In this document: positions 1 to 5,076 of the stretch, piece by piece
Numbering within the stretch: the stretch's first letter is position 1
Layout: every line of letters begins with the position of its first letter
Assembly: GCA_002315235.1 (NCBI GenBank)
Contig: DCGK01000090.1
Location: 28,974 to 35,115, forward strand
Origin: Ruminococcus sp. UBA1780
GTDB taxonomy: Bacteria > Bacillota > Clostridia > Oscillospirales > Ruminococcaceae
Reading direction: 5' to 3'
DNA length: 6,142 bases
The notes under the pieces: model-generated
The model's database searches: none
Told to the model about the DNA's origin: nothing
What the model saw: only the letters and a program-made list of their open reading frames with translations
Position numbers and translations under genes: made by a program

Positions 1-18
1 GGATATCCTCTGTGTTGT

Positions 19-34
19 TATATTGAACAATATA
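19..34. repeat. Short AT-rich inverted repeat upstream of terD
   Basis: TATATTG (19-25) and CAATATA (28-34) are perfect 7-base complements around a 2-base centre. The dyad lies about 90 bases before the terD -35 element. It could be an operator or the end of an upstream transcript, but no T-run follows it, so it does not look like an intrinsic terminator. In DNA this AT-rich a dyad of this size can arise by chance. I see no gene in positions 1-124. Confidence 0.3.
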
Positions 35-124
35 GCACCTTATTGTCTAAAAATTACCTTATCAGCAATACAATTTGTACACTATCACAAAGATGAACAA
101 TTCATACAGTATCATTTTCCGGCA

Positions 125-153
125 TTGACTTTGACAAAATATCATTGTATAAT
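125..153 (+). promoter_or_regulatory. Sigma-A type promoter of terD
   Basis: The -35 element is TTGACT (125-130) and the -10 element is a consensus TATAAT (148-153), separated by exactly 17 bases. Transcription would start near position 160, leaving a leader of about 75 bases before the terD start. That leader has a weak 5-bp stem (161-165 with 178-182). A second TTGACT at 192-197 has no well-placed -10 element. Confidence 0.75.
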
Positions 154-234
154 TATTATGAACGAAAGATTTTTTTATCGTTTTATTTACATTGACTTTT
201 ATACTTTTATATAGTACAAAGGGAGGAATTATTA

Positions 235-816
235 ATGGCAATTTCACTTCAGAAAGGTCAGAAAATTGATCTTACAAAAACCAATCCGGGACTCACAAAC
301 GTAATCGTAGGCCTTGGATGGGACGTTAACAAATATGACGGCGGTTCAGATTTCGATCTTGATACCTCTGCTTTTCTTCTTGATGCATCAGGAAAAGCTC
401 CTTCAGATTCTTCTTTCATTTTCTACAACAACCTCAGATCAGACTGCGGTTCTGTATGCCACATGGGCGACAACCTTACAGGTGTCGGCGACGGCGATGA
501 CGAGCAGATAAAGGTTAATCTTGCAACAATACCTGCAGGCATTGAAAAAATTGCATTCACAGTTACAATTCATGACTATGAAGCAAGACAGCAGAACTTC
601 GGACAGGTTTCAAACGCATATATCAGAATCATCGACGAAGCAACAGGTACAGAGCTTATTCGTTATGACCTCTGTGAAGACTTCTCAATCGAAACAAGTC
701 TTGTAGTAGGAGAACTCTACAAGCATTCAGGCGAATGGAAATTCTGTGCAGTAGGAAGCGGATTCAGAGGCGGTCTTGTCGCACTTTGCGCCAACTACGG
801 ACTTAATGCAGGCTGA
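235..816 (+). CDS. terD: TerD family calcium-binding stress protein
   Basis: This 193-residue protein matches the TerD family along its whole length, and about 190 residues is the usual size. It shows the N-terminal SLQKGQKIDL strand, the G-W-D and FDLDTSAFLLD block (about residues 26-50), the acidic GDNLTG..DGDDE block (about 78-90) and the C-terminal ELYKH.GEWKF..VGSGF..GL signature. The aspartates at 30, 39, 41, 43, 79, 86, 88 and 89 are the expected calcium-binding region. TerD proteins are cytoplasmic and linked to tellurite, oxidative and phage stress; their biochemical role is not settled. The start is fixed by GGGAGG (221-226), 8 bases before the ATG. It has its own promoter and terminator. 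No other ter gene is visible here, so it may belong to a cluster left of the window or stand alone. Confidence 0.95.
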   Translation: MAISLQKGQKIDLTKTNPGLTNVIVGLGWDVNKYDGGSDFDLDTSAFLLDASGKAPSDSSFIFYNNLRSDCGSVCHMGDNLTGVGDGDDEQIKVNLATIPAGIEKIAFTVTIHDYEARQQNFGQVSNAYIRIIDEATGTELIRYDLCEDFSIETSLVVGELYKHSGEWKFCAVGSGFRGGLVALCANYGLNAG

Positions 817-865
817 TTAACCCGACGCCGTACAGCCGTGCATCATTAATCAGATGTGTTTTCAA

Positions 866-913
866 AAAAGGACAGGCGGTTCAGTCATTACGAACCGCCT
901 GTCCTTTTCTTTT
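866..913. terminator. Bidirectional intrinsic terminator between converging genes
   Basis: A perfect 17-bp stem pairs 866-882 with 892-908 around a 9-base loop. The arms carry the GC-rich core GGACAGGCGGTTC. On the plus strand the stem ends in TTTT followed by CTTTTT, and on the minus strand it ends in a run of six T. It sits 49 bases after the terD stop and 28 bases after the stop of the last operon gene, so it can end both transcripts. A weaker 8-bp inverted repeat (813-820 with 846-853) lies just before it, overlapping the terD stop codon. Confidence 0.92.
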
Positions 914-936
914 TATTACTGCAAAACTGTACTCAC

Positions 937-1194
937 TCAGAGTCCCTGCTCCGCAAGCTTCTCCTCAAGCCACGTTTTAAGACTTTCCAGTCCTTCAGGT
1001 GAACGTTCAAATTCCTGTGACGCAACAACATCCTCTTCAGGTGTTTTTGCAAGGCAAAACTTCCCCATCCATACTGTAACAGTCAGAGTATCACCGTTTA
1101 CAATTTTATAATTAAATCTGTTTGCATAGCTTCCCGTGTAATTATTCTTCTCTCCGAAGTATGTGTATCCGGGAATATCAAATTTCTTTTCCAC
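937..1194 (-). CDS. Conserved-looking small protein of unknown function
   Basis: This is an 85-residue acidic soluble protein with no signal peptide or membrane segment. I do not recognise a named family. The N-terminal half (GYTYFGEKNNYTGSYANRFNY, then GDTLTVTVWMGKF) reads as a small beta-sheet with several aromatic residues. The C-terminal part (about residues 60-84, SPEGLESLKTWLEEKL) reads as one amphipathic helix. The start is GTG, chosen because GAGGTG (1200-1205) lies 5 bases ahead of it. The gene starts 12 bases after the stop of the dGTPase-like gene, and the Shine-Dalgarno site immediately follows that stop, so it is the last gene of the operon and probably translated in step with its neighbour. 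The shared terminator follows. Real coding status is likely from spacing and Shine-Dalgarno; the function is unknown. Confidence 0.75.
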   Translation of the reverse strand: MEKKFDIPGYTYFGEKNNYTGSYANRFNYKIVNGDTLTVTVWMGKFCLAKTPEEDVVASQEFERSPEGLESLKTWLEEKLAEQGL

Positions 1195-1206
1195 AATTTC
1201 ACCTCA

Positions 1207-2406
1207 TCAGGTACTTATATTCCTGCCATATTTTTTCGGCATAATAAATTTGGTAAAACAGTCGTTAAAATACCGGTCTGTCATACCGGAAATATAATCG
1301 ATAACGATTCTTCCCTTTGCTGATTTGTATTTGTCAGTATAACCTTCACAGAATGAATTAAGATACTCGCTGTATATTTCGGCTTCTGAATTTCCTGATT
1401 CAAGCTGCTCACTGTATTTTTCAAAAACAGTCTCAAACATATTCCTGAGCTTGGAATCATCATCCTTTATATGTGGATTTTTGTATATATTTCTGTAATT
1501 GAAATCCATCAGCTTCTGAAGCGCAGCATAAACATCCTCTGAAATACTGAGATACGGACAGTCATAGCTGCTCACAATAATATCAGAAATAAGTGCGTTT
1601 ATAATGCTGCTGTTAGTATCTCCGAGAACTTTTCTGACCTCATCCGGTATATCAGAGCGCTTAATAAGCTTAAGCGTTATCGCATCTTCAACATCACGTC
1701 CTATATATGCAATAATATCGCTTATCCTGACCACACACCCTTCAAGTGTCATTGGTTTTATACACGCACTGTAGTTCTTTTCGGAAAAGCATCTGCCGTA
1801 TTCATCAAGAAACTGTTCAAACGTTTTATTTCTGTCAGGCTCGTATCTTGACTGAAGTATTTCACCGTTGTGTGCAAGAACCCCGTCAAGAACCTGAAGA
1901 CTGAGATTAAGTCCTCTTCCGTTTTTCTCAAGCTCCATAAGAAATTTAACACTCTGCGCATTATGGCAGAAAAAGCCCATATTGTTCTTCTGACAAATGG
2001 CATCAAGAAACCTCTCACCGTCATGGCCGTACGGAACATGGCCAAGATCGTGAGCAAGTGCAATAGCTTCTATAAGGTCCTCATTCAGCCTCAGACATCT
2101 GCCTATCATACGGGCAATCTTTGAAACAAGCTGAACATGAAGCACTCTGTGGGTTATATGATCATTGTCAAAAAAAGAAAAAACCTGTGTCTTGTCTATA
2201 TATCTGGTATACGCCTTTGAATGAATTATACGGTCTGCATCGTGAAAAAATGCCGGTCTGACATTGATTCGGTCAGGTACTTTCTCTTCGTTCAGACGTA
2301 TGCATTCAGAACTTTTACAGGCATACCTGCTCAGCATTTTTCGCTCGCGTTTATACTCAGTTTTGATGATTTCACTGAACACCGTGTACTGTCTGCTTTT
2401 TTCCAT
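1207..2406 (-). CDS. dGTPase-like HD-domain phosphohydrolase
   Basis: This 399-residue protein belongs to the deoxyguanosinetriphosphate triphosphohydrolase-like branch of the HD superfamily, cytoplasmic metal enzymes that remove triphosphate from dNTPs. Visible family blocks are DADRIIHSKAYTR..DKTQVF (56-76), the first metal histidine H90, the AHDLGHVPYGHDGE block with H119 and D120 (118-131), CHNAQSVKFL (147-156, family form HNAQS) and the last metal aspartate D230 in ISDIIAYIGRDVEDA. All four HD ligands are present. The usual histidine in the last block appears as R237, so substrate preference may differ from classical Dgt. I chose ATG at 2406 rather than GTG at 2415, because AGGGGGTGG (2412-2420) is 5 bases before the ATG but overlaps the GTG. 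The gene follows the DUF4317 gene after an 82-base gap containing a hairpin. Family assignment is firm; dGTP as substrate is inference. Confidence 0.9.
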   Translation of the reverse strand: MEKSRQYTVFSEIIKTEYKRERKMLSRYACKSSECIRLNEEKVPDRINVRPAFFHDADRIIHSKAYTRYIDKTQVFSFFDNDHITHRVLHVQLVSKIARMIGRCLRLNEDLIEAIALAHDLGHVPYGHDGERFLDAICQKNNMGFFCHNAQSVKFLMELEKNGRGLNLSLQVLDGVLAHNGEILQSRYEPDRNKTFEQFLDEYGRCFSEKNYSACIKPMTLEGCVVRISDIIAYIGRDVEDAITLKLIKRSDIPDEVRKVLGDTNSSIINALISDIIVSSYDCPYLSISEDVYAALQKLMDFNYRNIYKNPHIKDDDSKLRNMFETVFEKYSEQLESGNSEAEIYSEYLNSFCEGYTDKYKSAKGRIVIDYISGMTDRYFNDCFTKFIMPKKYGRNIST

Positions 2407-2440
2407 TGATTCCACCCCCTGTATTCAAAGCAATGCTTTC

Positions 2441-2470
2441 GTCCGGCAGGCAACTGATTTCCTGCCGGAC
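2441..2470 (-). repeat. Perfect 10-bp hairpin inside the operon
   Basis: GTCCGGCAGG (2441-2450) and CCTGCCGGAC (2461-2470) are perfect complements around a 10-base loop. The stem is very GC-rich in an otherwise AT-rich gap between the DUF4317 gene and the dGTPase-like gene. No T-run follows on either strand, so it is not a standard terminator. A second small dyad, AAAGCA-A-TGCTTT (2427-2439), follows it on the minus strand, just before the Shine-Dalgarno site. It may tune mRNA stability or downstream expression, or be a dispersed genomic repeat. Confidence 0.75.
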
Positions 2471-2488
2471 TGAAGAATATCTGACAGT

Positions 2489-3622
2489 TTATTTAAGAAC
2501 AGCCGGAAGTCCGTTTACTACAATATTAGGATCATCCAGATCTATAATAAGACAGTTTCTTCCTTCTATACTGCTTGTTCTGAGTCTTGAAGCAGCATCC
2601 TTCTTTATATTTATAGTAACATCAGGCGTTGCAACCACTGTTCTGTTGTCCGTAAGATTAGACGCTGTAAGGCCGACATCACCGACAATCTGCTGATATG
2701 CCGGTTCAAGAGCCTGCAGCTTCTCTTCGCTTACACCGGCGTCTGAAAGGATATGTTTAAGCTGCTTGTCATTAAGCTTTGCAGGTTCAGTTTCATTTTT
2801 ACTGAGATCAACAACTTCCCTGATTTTTTCATTAACCTGTGTGATAACATGATAATTAAGTTCATCCGTACACACCGCGTTAAGAACCTGCTGAAAACGT
2901 GCCTTTTCATTTTCAGCTGACATAACAAACACACAGTCAAGAACATTTTCGATTATTGAGATATTCGGCTTGTCTGCCTTTTTTGAAAAATACATTACAT
3001 GGTTTACATCAGGACTTCTGTCGCTGAATACAGGATACATGAATCCGTCTGTAGGAATTTTACTGATAACCATTTCTGTATTGGCTTTCTTGGAAATTGT
3101 GCCGGTTTCCTCATCATAGAAGAGTCCGATATCATTTGTGTTCGCCGGACAGACAGCAGTTACAATAAAATTATATTCTTCTGTCGTTCTGTCCAGGTCA
3201 ATGTCATCATTCCTGTTTTTCTTCATAATACTGTATGTACAGTGCGCTGTAAGAATTGTAAATGATGCAGCATAGTCAATGCTGGAGGTTATCTTCTCAA
3301 GAAAGGCATCAATAAGTTCTTCGTTTTTCATCTTTGACTCAACAAGGTCAAAAAGAATCTTCTGAGCCTTTCCCTCTTCGTAAGACTCAAGCGGAAATTC
3401 ATATTCAACAAGATGCTTGCCTATTGTACCAGTGAGAACTTTTTTCAGAGAATCCATTATAACTTCTCTTTCTTCATCAGGTATAATACTGTGAGGCTTG
3501 CACACTTTGTATTTTACTTTCTTTTCAGGATCAATAAATGCTGAAAGAAAAGAATTGATAACAAAAAATCCGCAGTCTTCATTAAAATTTTTCTTGATTT
3601 CATTTAATTCCTTTTTATTCAT
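2489..3622 (-). CDS. DUF4317 family protein of unknown function
   Basis: This 377-residue protein matches, from memory of the family, the DUF4317 proteins of Clostridia. The matching features are the MNKKELNEIKKNF opening, a block around VLTGTIGKHLVEYEFPLE, a block with LILTAHCTYS-type helix and acidic insert, AVCPANTNDIGLFYDEE, the aromatic GFMYPVFSDRSPDVNHVMYFSKKA segment, and a C-terminal strand pattern ending in EGRNCLIIDLDDPNIVVNGL. No signal peptide or membrane helix is visible, so it should be cytoplasmic. No catalytic motif is recognisable and no biochemical role is known to me. ATG at 3622 is preceded by AAAGGAG (3629-3635) at 6 bases. It starts 14 bases after the stop of the four-cysteine protein gene, consistent with co-transcription. 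Confidence 0.88.
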   Translation of the reverse strand: MNKKELNEIKKNFNEDCGFFVINSFLSAFIDPEKKVKYKVCKPHSIIPDEEREVIMDSLKKVLTGTIGKHLVEYEFPLESYEEGKAQKILFDLVESKMKNEELIDAFLEKITSSIDYAASFTILTAHCTYSIMKKNRNDDIDLDRTTEEYNFIVTAVCPANTNDIGLFYDEETGTISKKANTEMVISKIPTDGFMYPVFSDRSPDVNHVMYFSKKADKPNISIIENVLDCVFVMSAENEKARFQQVLNAVCTDELNYHVITQVNEKIREVVDLSKNETEPAKLNDKQLKHILSDAGVSEEKLQALEPAYQQIVGDVGLTASNLTDNRTVVATPDVTINIKKDAASRLRTSSIEGRNCLIIDLDDPNIVVNGLPAVLK

Positions 3623-3636
3623 TTCTTACTCCTTTA

Positions 3637-3867
3637 CTATAGCTCACGGTAATCAGCTTCAGAAAATCTGAAACATTTTTTCTGAGACCATATTACCGAC
3701 CCGGGCTTTTTAAAAATTTTGAATTTTTCACAGTGAAGAGGATCGTTTTTAATCCAGTATCTGCACTGCCTGCACTGAAGCGGCAGTCCCCCTGCCATTC
3801 GAAATGAATCCCTGTCTTCTCCTATATTTTCCTCAATAATAGTATTTGTCTGATCACAGTCTTTCAT
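3637..3867 (-). CDS. Small four-cysteine, probably zinc-binding protein
   Basis: This is a 76-residue protein with cysteines at 32, 35, 46 and 65 in a CX2C-X10-C-X18-C arrangement, plus an extra C4 and H45. The core reads QCRQCRYW...LHCEKF....KCFRF. This resembles small zinc-ribbon-like proteins of Firmicutes; metal binding is inferred from the cysteine spacing only. The reading frame stays open upstream to 3924, but that part lies inside the phosphatase gene. ATG at 3867 comes one base after the phosphatase stop codon, and GGAGGAG (3881-3887), encoded within the last codons of the phosphatase, is 13 bases ahead. That spacing is long, so translation probably depends on ribosomes finishing the upstream gene. 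A later ATG (residue 24) has no Shine-Dalgarno site. Function is unknown. Confidence 0.75.
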   Translation of the reverse strand: MKDCDQTNTIIEENIGEDRDSFRMAGGLPLQCRQCRYWIKNDPLHCEKFKIFKKPGSVIWSQKKCFRFSEADYREL

Positions 3868-3868
3868 A

Positions 3869-4561
3869 TTAAACGTAAAACTCCTCCATAGTGTCAAGAC
3901 AGAGGCAGCCGAGTTTTCCACCAAAAACTGCTCCGCAGTCTATATAGATATTACCGTTTTTCTGATATATCCTGTTTTCGCCGCATATATTGACAGTCGG
4001 TGTATGACCGCACACAACAAAAACTGTTTCGTCATCAAAGCATCTGATATCCGGTTCAGGTCTTGCTCCGATAAGTTCAAAAACCGAATAGTCGCGAAGC
4101 TTTTTACCTTTCTGAAAATTCCCTAGTCCTGCATGGCTCATTACAAAGCATCTGTCATTAATCTCTGCAATCTCAACCATAGGCAGTGAGGAAATAAAGC
4201 TGATAATATCATTTCTTTCCTCTCCGGAAAGTTCACGAAACTGAAGCATTGTATTCAGCCCGCCGTCCTGAACCCAGTCAAGAACCTGATTCATAAGCTC
4301 CGGCGCAAGAGCTGTGGTATCATCCGTAATCTCCTCCATAAGCTGACTGAGAACATCACATGCAAAATAATCATGATTGCCCATGGTAACAAATACGTTA
4401 TGACGTCCCATAAGATCCTTAAGAAGTCTGACAGGTTCATCACCGCGGTCTACAATATCCCCGAGAACAAACAGCGTGTCTTCATCAGAAAAATTTATAG
4501 TTTCAAGCATCTGAATGTACTTTCTGTATTCGCCATGAAGGTCACTCATAACATATGTCAT
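3869..4561 (-). CDS. Calcineurin-like metallophosphatase (PPP/ApaH-like)
   Basis: This 230-residue protein has all the metal-binding motifs of the calcineurin-like phosphoesterases, in the form used by bacterial PPP phosphatases and diadenosine tetraphosphatases: D7-L-H9-G, G34-D35-I-V-D38-R39-G, G61-N62-H63-D64, S-H143-A-G and C-G-H186-T. D64 replaces the glutamate usual in GNHE. Such enzymes use a two-metal centre to hydrolyse phosphoproteins or dinucleoside polyphosphates; the substrate here cannot be told from sequence. The frame is open to an ATG at 4630, but that codon lies inside the promoter spacer. MTYVMSDLHG at 4561 fits the family start and has GGGAG (4572-4576) 10 bases ahead, followed by a C. 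It is the first gene of the operon, and its stop is one base from the next start. Confidence 0.93.
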   Translation of the reverse strand: MTYVMSDLHGEYRKYIQMLETINFSDEDTLFVLGDIVDRGDEPVRLLKDLMGRHNVFVTMGNHDYFACDVLSQLMEEITDDTTALAPELMNQVLDWVQDGGLNTMLQFRELSGEERNDIISFISSLPMVEIAEINDRCFVMSHAGLGNFQKGKKLRDYSVFELIGARPEPDIRCFDDETVFVVCGHTPTVNICGENRIYQKNGNIYIDCGAVFGGKLGCLCLDTMEEFYV

Positions 4562-4620
4562 CAATATCCGGCTCCCGACCATAAAAAAATTTGCTGCAAA
4601 AGCTGCAACGCATGTAATAT

Positions 4621-4649
4621 ATAATAACATGAAAAATTCCTGTGGTCAA
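4621..4649 (-). promoter_or_regulatory. Sigma-A type promoter of the five-gene operon
   Basis: Read on the minus strand, the -35 is TTGACC (4649-4644) and the -10 is TATTAT (4626-4621), with a 17-base spacer. Each hexamer is one base from consensus. Transcription would start near 4614, giving a leader of about 52 bases before the phosphatase ATG. An 8-bp inverted repeat (4636-4643 with 4674-4681, ATTCCTGT and its complement) brackets the -35 element and could hold a regulator. Confidence 0.72.
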
Positions 4650-4883
4650 CCTGCTGTGATGTAAGTCAGACGTACAGGAATCCAGGGATATAAACATGAG
4701 AAAATTAATAATTGAAATAAGCACATTATATATAGTATATATCGGCAGTTTCCGGGAAAATTAAATACAAATGAATATGATTTTTTATGCACCATTTGAC
4801 GAAACCATGCAATAAAAACAGTTAAATAAAAGAGATATTTCATAAGAGAAAGCTTCCGATACTGTTATTTCATATATCAGAAA

Positions 4884-4895
4884 AACATTAATGTT
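4884..4895. repeat. 12-bp perfect palindrome upstream of the dockerin-like gene promoter
   Basis: AACATTAATGTT is self-complementary with no spacer, and a further half copy (AATGTT) follows at 4897-4902. It sits about 40 bases before the -35 element, a usual place for an activator site. No bound protein can be named. Confidence 0.35.
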
Positions 4896-4926
4896 GAATG
4901 TTTTAGTCTAGTTTGGACAAAACGAA

Positions 4927-4946
4927 ATAAAATGCTTGCATTTTAT
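4927..4946. promoter_or_regulatory. 20-bp palindromic operator candidate over the -35 element
   Basis: ATAAAATGCTTGCATTTTAT has perfect 9-base arms (4927-4935 and 4938-4946) around a central TT. The -35 hexamer TTGCAT (4936-4941) lies in its centre, so a dimeric protein bound here would cover the RNA polymerase contact. The regulator is unknown; no regulator gene is present in the window. Confidence 0.55.
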
Positions 4947-4964
4947 AAACATGTGTGTTATACT
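4936..4964 (+). promoter_or_regulatory. Extended -10 promoter of the dockerin-like secreted protein gene
   Basis: The -35 is TTGCAT (4936-4941), the spacer is 17 bases and the -10 is TATACT (4959-4964), preceded by TGT to form the extended TGnTATACT motif. The start site would be near 4971, giving a leader of about 105 bases. A second possibility is TTGTAT (4976-4981), 16 bases, then a consensus TATAAT (4998-5003). Confidence 0.65.
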
Positions 4965-4974
4965 CTAAGAGTAT
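4960..4974. promoter_or_regulatory. 15-bp palindrome over the -10 element and start site
   Basis: ATACTCT (4960-4966) and AGAGTAT (4968-4974) are perfect complements around a single A. The dyad covers most of the -10 hexamer and the predicted transcription start. As DNA it could be a repressor site; any transcript would contain only its last few bases, so an RNA hairpin is unlikely. Confidence 0.5.
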
Positions 4975-5027
4975 TTTGTATATTTATAATATATTATTAT
5001 AATAAACGGGATGAGAAAGGCATTAAT

Positions 5028-5060
5028 ATGTTCTTTAAAAAATGTCCTAGTTATTTATGA
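5028..5060 (+). CDS. Possible 10-codon leader ORF (MFFKKCPSYL)
   Basis: An ATG at 5028 has GAGAAAGG (5013-5020) 7 bases ahead, a better-placed ribosome site than that of the main gene. It codes for ten residues and stops at 5058-5060. The stop runs directly into the AAAGG site (5060-5064) of the secreted protein gene, in another frame. It could couple translation or be chance; there is no run of one amino acid as in classic attenuation leaders. Confidence 0.35.
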   Translation: MFFKKCPSYL

Positions 5061-5076
5061 AAGGTTGATGAAAATT

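Larger units (their letters stand above)
4562..5076. other. AT-rich divergent control region without a solid gene
   Basis: About 515 bases separate the phosphatase start from the dockerin-like gene. The left end holds the operon promoter, and the right end holds the promoter, dyads and possible leader ORF of the secreted protein. The middle (about 4650-4880) is very AT-rich. It contains a 15-base dyad, ATATATA-G-TATATAT (4728-4742), but I found no protein I would defend and no recognisable riboswitch or RNA gene. Confidence 0.6.

Noticed and set aside
23..247. Short reading frames on both strands before terD
   Set aside because: They cover the terD promoter and ribosome site, are AT-rich, and show no protein-like pattern.
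854..1111. Plus-strand 85-codon frame opposite the small operon gene
   Set aside because: It begins inside the terminator and is Ser/Thr/Phe-rich in the way typical of the complement of a real gene. The minus strand has the better start and context.
2407..2415. GTG start three codons upstream for the dGTPase-like gene
   Set aside because: The G-rich ribosome site overlaps this GTG, while it is correctly spaced for the ATG at 2406.
2441..2470. Intrinsic terminator splitting the operon
   Set aside because: The stem is strong, but no T-run follows on either strand and no promoter is visible in the gap after it.
4562..4630. N-terminal extension of the phosphatase to ATG 4630
   Set aside because: The upstream ATG sits inside the promoter spacer, the extension lacks family similarity, and the start at 4561 has GGGAG at good spacing.
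4542..4724. Minus-strand 60-codon frame across the phosphatase start
   Set aside because: It overlaps the phosphatase start and its promoter in another frame and has no ribosome site.
4728..4742. AT-only palindrome as an origin or operator
   Set aside because: Alternating AT sequence gives such dyads by chance in DNA of this composition, and no DnaA-box pattern or promoter fits around it.
4646..4843. Minus-strand 65-codon hydrophobic reading frame
   Set aside because: It lies in AT-rich intergenic DNA, has only a weak GGAAG at a distance before its ATG, matches no family I know, and its 3' end runs into the operon promoter. The hydrophobic composition is expected from T-rich codons.
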